A DNA stretch of 64,000 nucleotides from Dictyophora rubrovolvata (lineage: Eukaryota; Basidiomycota; Agaricomycetes; Phallales; Phallaceae), in NCBI GenBank assembly GCA_029959195.1, contig CP114125.1:1860001-1924000 (forward strand). Direction: 5' to 3'. A program made the translations under genes and the position numbers. Shown piece after piece: positions 1 to 10,210 of this stretch. Under the pieces are notes generated by a model. The model was not told the origin of the DNA. It saw only the letters and a list, made by a program, of their open reading frames with translations, and made no database searches. Each line of letters begins with the position of its first letter. The stretch's first letter is position 1.

Positions 1-1062
1 AGCCGAATGGACACAACTAACGGCGGCACAGCGCTCGACCATCAAGAGCCAATACAACGCGGCAGGAGTCAAGCTTCTTGTTAGTTTGTTTGGCTCAACT
101 GATGCACCTACGTCGAACGGTGCCGATCCAGTTGCCACAGCGAATACGATGGCAGCATGGGCTATTCAATACGATTTGGACGGTGTCGACGTCGATTACG
201 AAGTAAATCGGATCAATTCTTTTTTCGTCTCTTTCCTAACAATTTCTTACTGTAAACTAGGATTTCAATGCCATAGACGCAGGTAATGGTAAAGCCGAAA
301 GCTGGATCGCTACATTTACGCAACAACTGCGCACTCAACTTCCGCAGGGACAATATATTATTACTCACGCTCGTACGTTTTTGTTTCTGCATTAACGTTT
401 ATTCACTAACCAGTAAAAATCAAGCCGTGGCACCTTGGTTCTCGCCTAACATTTGGGGAGGAGGCGCGTATCTTACTGTTAATAAAAATGTCGGCAGTTT
501 AATCGACTGGGTAAGTTTATACATCATCTTTCTAGTGAAGACTTGATGATTTGTTCTGTAGTACAACGTTCAGGTATCACTCTATTTTTCTCTCACTTAT
601 AATTAATTAACGCCCCATTTCTCCTTTCAACCAGTTTTACAACCGTAAGCCTGAGTCTTATGAATATAATTAGATGAATTATTGGAAACTAACTCCCGAA
701 TAGAAGGCACAACCGAATATACCACCTGCTCGGGACTCTTAACCAACTCCTCCAGTACATGGCCTCAAAGTGCTCTCTTCCAAATCGCAGCAAGCGGCGT
801 GTCATTGAACAAACTTGTTATCGGAAAACCTGCAAATACTGGAGACGCAAATAACGGATACATTTCCCCTGCTACGCTTGCTACGTGTATGTCTCAGGCG
901 AAAACGAAAGGATGGAACGCTGGTGTTATGGTTTGGGAGGTACGATTTCAAAAGTGCCCAAAACAAAAATGCAACTTCTCACTCTTTGATTCAACTTCAT
1001 AGTATCCTGATGCGACGGCTTCATGGATTCAATCCGTCCGCGCACAGGCATTTCCCGAGTAG
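1..1062 (+). CDS. GH18 chitinase, 5' end outside window (copy 1)
   Basis: Hydrolyses beta-1,4-linked N-acetylglucosamine polymers (chitin), probably secreted. The window begins inside the gene. The first visible segment carries the GH18 strand motif 'KLLVSLFGSTDAP' and then the catalytic signature DGVDVDYE, whose last Glu is the acid/base. Later exons read 'APWFSPNIWGGGAYLTVNK', YNVQ, FYN, then 'GTTEYTTCSGLL', 'LNKLVIGKPANTGDANNGYI' and a final exon ending RAQAFPE-stop at 1060-1062. Two consecutive micro-exons, 562-573 (12 bases) and 635-644 (10 bases), encode YNVQ and FYN. The catalytic motif is intact and I saw no break in the visible part. The family call is secure. The signal peptide and first exons are not in view. 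A paralogue lies on the other strand at 29975-31617. Confidence 0.9.
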
Positions 1063-1656
1063 ACATAGAACCATGATATGCTCACTCCGTATCTCTACAA
1101 ACGTGACATCGGGAATATTAACAGACCTATTACGCTGAATTCTATACTTTCTATTTGGATCTTCATGTATCATTAGGCTGCGGGACGGATGGCCAATATG
1201 TTTGGTCATGTATTTTTCGAAAGCCTGGGTGTACTTTCGTGTATGTATTTTGTACAGTAGAGTTGTTTTACATTTGCTTTCGGATATATTTCCACATGAC
1301 CTTGACCCCATTCCAGAAATTGGTCTCAAGAGTTGAGTGTACGCAAACGTACATAAATGATGTACATAATCATGAGCGCGCCTGGAATGTGCAACCAAAC
1401 AACCTATCAAACCTTCACGTTGATATCAAAAAAATATTTTCTTTTAAATACTTCCCTGGCTGAGAATAATTGGTGAGTGAAACGGACGGCGAAACGGCCT
1501 TGAAACGGCTTATTCTGACATCCCCTATTACTTAAATAATATAGAATCATCACCTCCGACTTTGAAATCACTAGCTACACAAGATAGGCGACAATTCTAT
1601 ATCTTCTAATCATTCATGCAATAAAACAGTGAAAAAAGTTTTGAACAAAAAAAGGT
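1063..1656. other. Intergenic, with one repeat copy
   Basis: Convergent 3' ends of the chitinase and reductase genes. No gene is supported. The open frames here (for example 1021-1410 minus and 1155-1463 plus) lack any family signal. It contains a short dispersed repeat at 1436-1522, listed separately. Confidence 0.6.
1436..1522 (-). repeat. Dispersed repeat, short copy
   Basis: Read on the minus strand, this stretch matches 34365-34527 on the plus strand: GATGTCAGA, then CCGTTTCAAGGCCGTTTC, CCGTCCGTTTCACTC, then ATTCTC, a GGAAGTATTT block and AAAGAAAAT. Identity is high apart from an extra segment of about 70 bases in the other copy. No coding capacity. It may be a relic of a short non-autonomous element. 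Confidence 0.65.
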
Positions 1657-3221
1657 CTAGAGCTCATCTTCTGATACTATGACAAGGGTTTTACCCAAAT
1701 TCTTGCCATGCAAAAGATCAAAAAAGGCCTGGGGTACTTTCTCTAAACCGTATACTATATCCTCCTTAGTCTTTATCTTCCCGGAGGAGATTAGGGCTGG
1801 AACTTCTTGCATGAAGGTGGGGAGCCACTTCTCGAGAATATCATAAGTCAATATGCCGTAAAACTGCAATCGTTTTTTAAAAATCCAGTGTAAATTCTAG
1901 GAGTCATTGTAAGTATAAAATATTAAACTCTCTTTTCCAAACTGCAGGCCAGACAAACCTTGACGCCGTATTTTTCTTGATCATTGTATTCGGAGATGTA
2001 CCCACAGACCTTCAAGAGAACGTTTGAAAAGATCATACTAAACGTGAGAGAGCTTGACCCACAAGAATTTTGGCGCGAACCCGACAATGCTCTATGGCCG
2101 CTTCCAACGTAGAACCGCCAACTAATCATGCATGGCGTTACTTTTCGTGAGAGGCGAGTAGTTACGGTCACTTGCCGTTATCCCAGTAAATATCGAGAGG
2201 CCCTTCCCTTTCCAGGACACTGTCGACCGAGGTTTTGTTATAATTGAAGGCGACGTCAACCCCTATCTCTTTTAATAGATAATCGACTTTTTCGTCAGTG
2301 CCGGTTGACGCTATAACTTTAAGTCCTGCGAGTTTCGCGAGCTGCACAACCATCCTGACATTAGAGACGTCATTTCATAATATATGAGCAATATCACTGT
2401 CAACTTACAATCCTACTGCCCCTGCACCGGTTGAAACATAAATAGTTTGACCCTGTCAAACCGATAAATCAAATTAGGCGTTGCGTCGGGAGCATTGGAG
2501 AAAGATGTATACAGATTTCATGTCAGACGCGTACTCCTTCAAACCAAAATACGCCGTCATACCAGGACCTCCAAGTGTTGCAGCATATGTAGTTAATGGA
2601 ATTCCCGGAATTTTCTGGATTTTAATTGATCCGTGGTTCACAATAGCATCAACGTCACTCGTATAATCGGGCCATTGGCCAGGTTCTGCAACTTTTGCAT
2701 ATTCCCAAGGGATCACATTATACAATTGCCAAGCTGAATCGATAGCTTTTTGAGAGGACAGCAGATAAGGAAGTGGAACACAATCTCACGCATTATCGCG
2801 AAAAGGTAATCTCCTGGAGAGTATCTCGGATCTTCAGAACGCAGTACTTTGCTGATACCGTAGCCGACCATCCTATAAATAATCCGGTATAAATATCTCA
2901 TTTTCGATTCTAATTGATTTGTAGTAACGCACGCGCAACCAAGACGCATTGGCGTAGAGTAACTGGCTTTCCTTGGATCCCTAAAAATGGGTCCTGGGGT
3001 TATCGTTTCGCAACCTCGGCTTGGTATACTACTTACCTTAGGCGTTCTCGCAACCAAGGCTCCGGAGATATCACTATTGTTTTGCTCAGAAATCCTCCAT
3101 TAAGTGGTACGGTATCGAGGTCAATGATGGCAGATGTGTCGTATACAAGGTCCTTTCCAGGAATCGGATAACCTTGTGGGATGGATTTATATAGAACCTG
3201 CGGGTTTACTATTGGTGCCAT
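1657..3221 (-). CDS. NADP-dependent medium-chain reductase (alkenal/leukotriene B4 dehydrogenase-like)
   Basis: Member of the medium-chain dehydrogenase/reductase superfamily, zinc-independent branch (prostaglandin reductase/LTB4 12-hydroxydehydrogenase/yeast YML131W type). It would reduce the C=C bond of alpha,beta-unsaturated carbonyls with NADPH, in the cytosol. Exons on the minus strand give, in order, the N-terminal domain from MAPIVNPQVLYK, 'GYGISKVLRSEDPRYSPGD', 'PLTTYAATLGGPGMTAYFGL', the nucleotide loop STGAGAVG, 'VVQLAKLAGLKVIASTGTDE', 'VGGSTLEAAIEHCR' and the C-terminal 'FYGILTYDILEKWLPTF' to VSEDEL-stop. I start at 3221 (MAPIVN), where the family normally begins. An upstream in-frame ATG at 3266 is possible. 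At least six introns are needed. No zinc-binding cysteines are seen, as expected for this branch. The substrate is unknown. Confidence 0.88.
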
Positions 3222-3780
3222 TGTAAAAATATACAATAATCGTTCGTAAGAAACCCTTTCTAGCAAAAATAAAACGCTGTTTGAGAATGAGGGTGAGAAA
3301 GCTCAAAGCAGCAACAAGGCGACGCTCTATTCTTTTCACCTTCCGATAAGGTTATTTCGTCCCTGAGAGCTTATGCGCTTATGACGTGAGCGCAGCTGCC
3401 AACGATTGTCAATGCATCTATCGTACGCGTCGTCTACTCCATGAAAAGCCCCAGCGCTGCCCTTTGAAAGGCGATATACAAAATTAACTCAATATATATT
3501 CTCTTTGGAAGTTCAATAGTTAAACTGTGCGTAATACTCTGAGATCGAGATTGATCACATGTCGGCTGCCATGCCCGGCTCATCAAAGAGCCTGAAGGTT
3601 CAGGGAATTTGGCCGCATGGAACATAGATCTGTGAATGAACTGGGGTAAATCATCTTACAAGGTGCTCTCATGTAACGTTCTCAAGTTTTTGTATCCCTT
3701 AGCATGAGCCGACGTGGAACGTACCAGGAGAAACTTTTAATATATAACAACAATACAAATACAGGACGAAATCTTATACT
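3222..3780. other. Intergenic, nothing recognised
   Basis: Upstream of the reductase and downstream of the ABM-fold gene. I see no gene, repeat or RNA. The 63-residue frame at 3434-3625 minus has no family signal. Confidence 0.5.
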
Positions 3781-4298
3781 TTATGCCTTGAACTCGCTGA
3801 AATCTACAAGGGATTTAAAGATACGATGAAGCCCCGTTTAAACCAGATCGCTTACATTCAATCTTTGGAGGACCGGTCAGCGCGCCTTCTCCTATCTTGG
3901 CGGCCAAAGCTTTGAACTGATCAGTTGCAAAATGAGCAGCGATCGCGGCTGCATCCCGATATTGTTCAAAGACAACGAATTTGAATACTTGAAAAAGTAT
4001 TACTTCAGCTAGGGGAGTTCGCTGTTGAAAGAAGGGAAGTATTACCGCCAGCAGCATCTGCTACGAAACTCCGGGACGTTCGATACTCCAGACATCCTGG
4101 CTCTTTATCAGACAAGCTGAAACGTTGGATATCGGACAACAATTGCTGGATTATATCTGCATTGCCAGGGGCAGCGTTTAGCTGAGCCAACAGTATTATC
4201 TGCCCTCTTGAAAATCAATCTCAATACAAACTATTTCGAGTTTCGGTACTAACGGGACCCTGAGCATTAGAGGGAACATCGCCGTATGGGGAAGCCAT
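3781..4298 (-). CDS. ABM-fold (antibiotic biosynthesis monooxygenase domain) protein
   Basis: Small single-domain protein of the dimeric alpha/beta-barrel ABM family, which includes quinol monooxygenases such as YgiN and many uncharacterised members. The spliced product starts MASPYGDVPSNAQ (ATG at 4298) and reads GQIILLAQLNAAPGN, 'QFSLSDKEPGCLEYRTSRS'-like helix/strand segments (seen as IQRFSLSDKEPGCLEYRTSR), 'TPLAEVILFQVFKFVVFEQY', then 'AAHFATDQFKALAAKIGEG', ending FSEFKA-stop at 3781. The EPGCLEYR strand and the FEQY...AAH...F helix are the typical ABM signature. Introns fall at about 4218-4270, 4039-4062 and 3803-3853. Length is about 125 residues, normal for the family. No substrate can be inferred. 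These enzymes need no cofactor-binding motif. Confidence 0.8.
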
Positions 4299-4736
4299 TG
4301 AAGAACGAACGAACGAATGGGTGTGAGTTTCCTTGGGGAAAGACGGCGCCTCCTTATATGCGGATGAAAGGCTTTAGTAATCGGGACTGCGAGATGAGTC
4401 AGACGAAATTGTATTGGAATGAGGCGTGGGGATATAGTAGAGTAATTTCCCTCTTAGGTAGCGACAGCCAACTGCAGCTGAATGTTTCTGAAAATATAGG
4501 TGTGGTCTGTGCGCACACGGTAATTACGGCGTGTAAACTCCCTGAGCCAGCACCTTCATACCTGATGAATGAGAGGCTTTGCCACTAGAGACACTTAACA
4601 CCGATATCAATGTAGAATTAAATATCCTTCGTCAGAATTTCCAATAATACTGCATTCCCGTTTGCTATTATACTAAAGTGTAACATACAACATACACGTT
4701 ACTACAAAAAAGTTGACAAGTACGATAAGAAATCCA
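4299..4736. other. Intergenic, nothing recognised
   Basis: 5' flank of the ABM-fold gene and 3' flank of the next minus-strand gene. The 100-residue plus-strand frame at 4286-4588 overlaps the ABM start on the other strand and has no family signal. Confidence 0.5.
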
Positions 4737-5556
4737 TTAAGAGAGAGGAGCTGTGACATTAGGGTATCTCCCGGGGTCGTAGTGATCGTGGCTATATACA
4801 TTCCCTGGATACTGCGCGTTTGACATTTGGTTTGCTGTCGAATACTGAGCGTTTCCTTGCGGTTGGATAGTGCTGGCGTTGGTGAATCCTGCACTTTGGG
4901 CGTCTGAGTTGTTTGTAGCCCCATTGGGGTTCATAACATTCGGGTGGGCTCCGTGTGCTACTGCACGCTCTCGACGTGCTAAGGCTTCCTGTTCCAGTCG
5001 CTCAGCAGCCGACACCTCCGCTGATTGAACCCTCAGCGCTTGCGCTTCCCTGATAAATTACTGAGCAGTTAGACAAAATAGCAAGCACACAGCCGCGTAC
5101 CGCTCTTTCTGGATGCCTTTGGCTCGCAACGAACTGGAGCAAAGGAGCGTCCCAGCAGCATGCTCCAACTTTCCAATGAGGGCCTTTTCGCCTGCGCTTG
5201 CTTTACTACGGTTGTTCATAGCGCCTGATGCAGGAATAGTTGCTCCATCTACTGCTGTAGTAGCACCGGGAGCCGTTACTTGTTGAGAATCGTGGATTCC
5301 CGACGGTCGTGCAGCTGGATCCGCTTGTTGATGATTCCTTGCAAAGTGATGACCGGCGGCGCCGCCAAGCACGGCGCCTGTTGCTGTGTGTCCTTCATGG
5401 CGTCCGAAGGCACCTCCTAAAGCTGCACCTGTTGCGGTTCCAGGTGCTGTATGATTGTTCTAAGTGGCAAGGAAAAAGGAAACGATAGTGAGCTGCTGGT
5501 TATGTGGGGTTTGAGAGAATTTTTCGAGGGCTTACTGTACGTTTGGTAAGAGGCAT
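4737..5556 (-). CDS. Glycine-zipper protein with CsbD-like segment
   Basis: Spliced product begins MPLTKRT (ATG at 5556), then an intron, then NNHTAPGTATGAALGGAFGR and HEGHTATGAVLGGAAGHH. These are two Gly/Ala-rich glycine-zipper hairpins of the sort that embed in membranes. After a polar linker it has 'IGKLEHAAGTLL' and LRAKGIQKER, resembling the CsbD-like stress domain (GKLEQ...G...L.AKG..KE). A last exon reads EAQALRVQSAEVSAAERLEQ, a short helical stretch, followed by an Asn/Gln/Tyr-rich tail ending NVTAPLS-stop. CsbD-like proteins are general-stress proteins of unknown biochemical role. The combination with a glycine zipper is seen in fungal hypothetical proteins. Splice borders are clear at 5533/5463 and near 5099/5053. 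Function is inferred only loosely. Confidence 0.72.
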
Positions 5557-6415
5557 TGTAATTTCGAATTCCAGTATCTTACCTACTGTATTGACTTTTA
5601 TACGCTTTATACGCCTTACATCGCGCCACAAGCACCACTTAAAAAACCCCTCAATGACATCGACGCAGATGATGGTCATTGGGGCGCCATGACGTCAGAA
5701 GCGATGTGCATATCGATCACATGACACATCGATAGGTGTGATTTAATTATGTAATGCGTAATGGCTTGAGACCGTCGGGCAGATGAGGGGACCGCTCTGC
5801 CATCAAGTAATTATCTAGAAAGTCCGTCAGTAGATAATAACGTACTCTAGGAAGTATGTCTATACCTAATGTTTGGAGCCAAAAGAATGGGAACATTCCT
5901 TTCAACTAAATTTAACATACCGGGAAACATTCTAGGGCCTTCTGGTTTCTTGTTTCGCCCATCTATCAACGCGAGTCAAAGACGGCTTTTCACATGGTAG
6001 TCCGCGGAGTTGGGAGCAGACATTTATCTTCGGATGTTACTCTATGTAACGCTTTTTCGGTAGCCGAACTCCGTTTATTTTCTTCGCTTGGCGGTCTCCG
6101 CGTATTAATGAAGAAAAGCGACAAATTTTGTTCAGGAATCAGGTTTTGTTTGCACATTTGTTGCTCAAAATGTCATGACGTTCTAAAACCTCATCAACAG
6201 ATAAGCTATAATCACGTACTTGCATTTTTGTTGCGCTCTCGGTTCAGAAACTTGCGCCGGAAGGATTTGTGAAGGATCATTTCAAGCTTACATACAAGCG
6301 CCCACTTACACACTCCTCTTGTCCAACTCTTGTCTCACCTTTCACTGCTTGGCTTCAGAATATCTATGTCTCATGTAGAATAAGCACATAATTTATTTCC
6401 TCCTTGCTTCCTCCA
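5557..6415. other. Divergent promoter region, nothing recognised
   Basis: Separates a minus-strand and a plus-strand gene, so it should hold both promoters. The 92-residue frame at 5994-6272 has no family signal. CT-rich tracts occur near 6310-6350, just upstream of the DUF6534 gene. Confidence 0.5.
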
Positions 6416-7976
6416 ATGAACATCCCATGGACTTTGGGGGCCTATGAAATTGGCCTCGTGTTTGCTACCGTCCTATACGGTATCGTCGTGGCACAAACTT
6501 TTACCTACACGCAAGAAAAGTTCATGGATCCAATTTGGCTTAGGGCTCTCGTTCGTCCTTTTCTTTTTGTAAAACAGACAATTAGACATAAACGGCTGTC
6601 TTTCCTAGGTTGGGATCGTGTGGTCAGTCAACTTGGATTTGCTCCCCAACTCAATGTGCCTCATCAATTGCAGCCTCTTCGACACCGTTCATACCTTCTC
6701 AATTTGGTCGCTTTTGTATTATTGGTCGGTCAACAACTTCGGAAATGAAGCTGGTTTACTGAAAATCCATTGGATGTTTGTAACGGCCTTTGCATTCTCG
6801 CCGACTATCGGTGCAATTGTTCAAGTGAGTTGCAAGCTATTCAGTGACCGGATGCACTATTTTCTGAGAGAAAAAACAGTCATTCTTCGCTTACAGAATG
6901 TTTCTGCTCCTCTCGAAACCATACTTGCCTATAATTATTTGGATGGGGGCCGCAACGCGAATTGGATTTGCGATTGTGCGAGCTGTGGCATTGGTCCGGT
7001 CCGGAACCATCCCGCAGGCAATTCTACGGTACAGTTGGATACTGACAACAACTCTTTCAATCAATGTGGTGCTAGATACCCTGAATACCACTGGATTATT
7101 GTATTGTCTCCTGAAAAATCGCTCTAGTTTAATGAGGTAATGATCAAGCGCTGCATGGTGGACTTGTTCATGATATATTTCTACTAGGTCGCGAAAAACA
7201 GTTGACAAACTGTTGAGGTATACCGTTGGTAAGTAGTATATTGAAACGCTTCCCGGCCTCGTCTTTTCATGCTTTGTTAGAAATTGGTTTGACAACTACG
7301 TCCGTCAAGTTCTTATCCACAGATTACAAAAAAATCTGACGTGAACAAACAGGATATGTGCAGTTGTCACGCTGGGTCTTGTTCAATACAGTGAGTTAAT
7401 ATATACACGATTTCCAACGATATCATCTAGTTTTTCGTTTTCGCTTGCAGAGGCCCATCAAAATTGTACGAATTGGTCTTGATCCTTAGAAGCCCCAATA
7501 GCTAACATACTCTATAGTCATTTTCGTAGCTTTTTTTGCCATATATCCCAAATGTGAGCCGAGTCCTAATTACAGCACAGCTAGAGCACCACCAATTACA
7601 TAACGTTTTAGTATTCGCGAATTCTTTTCTAGCATCGTCCGTTGTCATTTTCCTCCTTTCATTGGCCTGGCTTTACCATTTTCCTCCTCATTTAGCCTCA
7701 ACGCCCGGGCTGAGTTTAGACGAAATTCAACAACGATGATGTCGGACATATGTGTCGTCCAAGACAGTCATCCTGAAGAGGTATGTGTTTTTGCTGGTTT
7801 CTGTATCATGGTTAGCAGGCTTTATAAACCTCTTTTACCAGCACCTCATGGAGGCTGTTAGAATACAGTGTGCGAAAGGAACGTCCACAGCTTCATCTCC
7901 GACCCATCCTCCAGGTTCACCAGCGTCATCACTACGGGCGCCGCCCCAGTCACAACTATCATCAGAACACGGTTGA
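6416..7976 (+). CDS. DUF6534 multi-pass membrane protein
   Basis: Basidiomycete-expanded seven-helix membrane protein of unknown function. Starts MNIPWTLGAYEIGLVFATVL (ATG at 6416) and spans TM1 with GIVVAQTFTYTQEKFMD. The next exon is 'GIVWSVNLDLLPNSMCLI', the hallmark 'FDTVHTFSIWSLLYYWSVN', then FVTAFAFSPTIGAIVQ joined to SFFAYRMFLLLSKPYLP, a good match to the family's 'Q.FFAYR' segment. It continues 'TRIGFAIVRAVALVRSG', 'SINVVLDTLNTTGLLYCL', 'SRKTVDKLLRYTV', 'ICAVVTLGLVQ' and ANSFLASLNARAEFRRNST. The tail is cytosolic, Ser/Pro-rich, and ends LSSEHG-stop at 7974-7976. The acceptor before SFFAYR (CAG at about 6879-6881) is chosen because it alone restores the conserved segment. About eight exons. 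Confidence 0.85.
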
Positions 7977-9224
7977 TTGCAATTTGCAATTTTCATCCTT
8001 ATGTCACAAACAGACGATTGACCCTGTCGGTTCATGTTTCGACCCTTATAAGCTCAATTTATTGAGAATATATCACTCCATTCCTGCGCCGCGATGAAAA
8101 GTTCGTCTCTTTGGTAGGGCTGGGAGGAGGCAACTAACTCGGAAATCCATGGTATTACGGATTCCCGTATATGTTTTATACGTGAGATCATCGCATGTAC
8201 TAGTATGTACATATATTATCCAAAATTACTCAACGGACAAAGATAATTTGAATGAATACAGCACAATCTGTGTCCGTCTCGTCATAATTTCTTATTATCA
8301 ATATCGTGACGGGGCGATAACCTGGAGGCTAAGCCTCTTGGGACATCGAGTCACGGACTAAAGCATTTCACTAGGAGCTGCTATGCCATACTAATACCAT
8401 TTCAGATCAAGCTCACTCCTTTTAGTATCTTCAAACAAGTCATCTAATCTTTTTACCTAAACTCTCATTTCTTAAGGGCTGTGGCGGGAAACTCTCTTAT
8501 TAAATTATAAGACAAAGGCCTTGAGATTCATAATTCATCCAAACTTCGTACGTGAGCTTGAGATAGCATAACAAATGCAGCTGGTGTCAACAAACAGCTT
8601 TCGAGGTTGACGCATGCCAAGTCAAGCGACCAACTTTGAATGCCATGAGAGCCTCGGAGAGGTGAATGCAAATGCAGGATTTTTCCGTATAGGCTGCTTC
8701 CGCGCCGATTCTTTTGACGCAGAATATAACGACTCTTGACATCGGCCAATATCGCGGAGTTTTTCGAAAACAGACAATTGATGTTTTCCAAGATCAGTGT
8801 ATAATGGACAGATTAATCCATACAGCGATCCAAAGAAAGATTATGGCTCACTTAGCGCTCGCCGCTAGACCGAGCGAATCCCCAATTAAAACTCCGATGC
8901 AGAAGGCCGAAGGAAACCAAGGTCTGAGAATTTCCTTTTTAGTTACACAAGTTTTTGTCGCCAAAGAAACCTAAGCTACCGTTTGGGTATGTCTGAGAGG
9001 GAGCAAAATCCGGTTCGGAATAAATTCGCAATTGTGATCTCACGCCGCCCAATCTTACAGTATCAGTCTAAGCTTACTCACGGCGATAACTAGGGACACA
9101 TTTTAACTGAAGGTGGAGCTAAACCAGGGCCTATTTAAGTGCAGTATCGTCACATCCGGCCATATTCATTACTGGCACATCGTCTTTGAACTTGCCTCGT
9201 CTCGAGCTTGAAGGTTCCTGACAT
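7977..9224. other. Intergenic, nothing recognised
   Basis: About 1.2 kb between two plus-strand genes. The frames at 8528-8791 minus and 8714-8974 plus overlap on opposite strands and match no family I know. No repeats were noticed. Confidence 0.45.
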
Positions 9225-9966
9225 ATGGCTACCGAAATCGTATTCTTTGATACCATCCGTGAACCAACCGAGGAAGAACTTAAGGATGCATTAAAAGGCT
9301 TTTGCCCTACCCCCGCTGGACTTCATGAAGCTCGATGGACGAAGCATCATAGCGATCCGCAGCTGATCATCGGCTTTTTCAGTGCGTCACTTTATTGATT
9401 ATTTAACGAGATACATTTTTAAAATAAGGGCTGGTTTACCGAAAAAATCAGTGTGGAGTTCAATTCAAGATCACCTCAACTTCACAACATTGCCTCAATT
9501 CAAGGCTATCGAGGCCGTCGTTGTACCTCTTGCTAGGACCATGCCTCCCAGAATCATCCACGTTCACTTTAAACAAGGATTACCATCGTTTAAGCCAACA
9601 TCTATTGTTGAATTTATCACGCTCAAACGACAAGATCAAAGTTTTTCATGGGATTTGGAAGTTGTACATCAGTCCATTGGACCTTTCATAAATGTTGCTT
9701 CCCAGAAGGGTCTTGGCATGACTTTCTATGGAGTAGTTCATGAGGATCCTAAAGAGTTTATAATCCTCTTTGATTGGGAATCACCAAAGGTATGTTATTA
9801 CATCAAGTATTGAGAGCTAGAAAATAATATACTCTGTCCGAAGGCGAGGGAAGCCGTCCAAACGGACGAGACTTGGACAAAGTTTTTGGAATCAACTTCT
9901 CCCGCGGATAAAGAATCACGCTTGCTCACACCCTATCCTTTTAGAGAGCAAAGAAATGTTGATTGA
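9225..9966 (+). CDS. Hypothetical dimeric alpha/beta-barrel protein
   Basis: Three exons from MATEIVFFDTIREPTEEEL (ATG at 9225) to FREQRNVD-stop (9964-9966), about 205 residues. The first intron runs from about 9380 to 9450 and joins LIIGFF to MWSSIQDHLNF. The second joins FDWESPK to AREAVQTDETWTKFL. It has two similar halves: a short beta strand with ARWTKH or 'HVHFKQG', then an 'F..W.S..d' segment followed by a helix (WSSIQDH...F; DWESPKAREAV...W..F). This is the layout of tandem ABM-like barrels in fungal proteins, but the match is weak and no catalytic motif can be named. No signal peptide or membrane segment. The gene is real (long conserved-looking exons, good splice sites); the function is unknown. 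Confidence 0.72.
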
Positions 9967-10210
9967 AGAAGATTGATATATATACCTAGTTGCTAAGATG
10001 AGTGTAAGCTGTATGTATGTATGTAGTTTCGACATATATCAATAATGGTCGAACAAGCGTATGACATTGGTCTGGACAACTCTTGGATATACCGAATTTG
10101 AAGGCATCGGCTTCTCATGATTCGACTCGGACTTTCAGACTAAACATCTGTCATTCAATATACATATATACTTGAGACTCGTTGCGAAACTAATTAATCA
10201 AGTGACCTTT

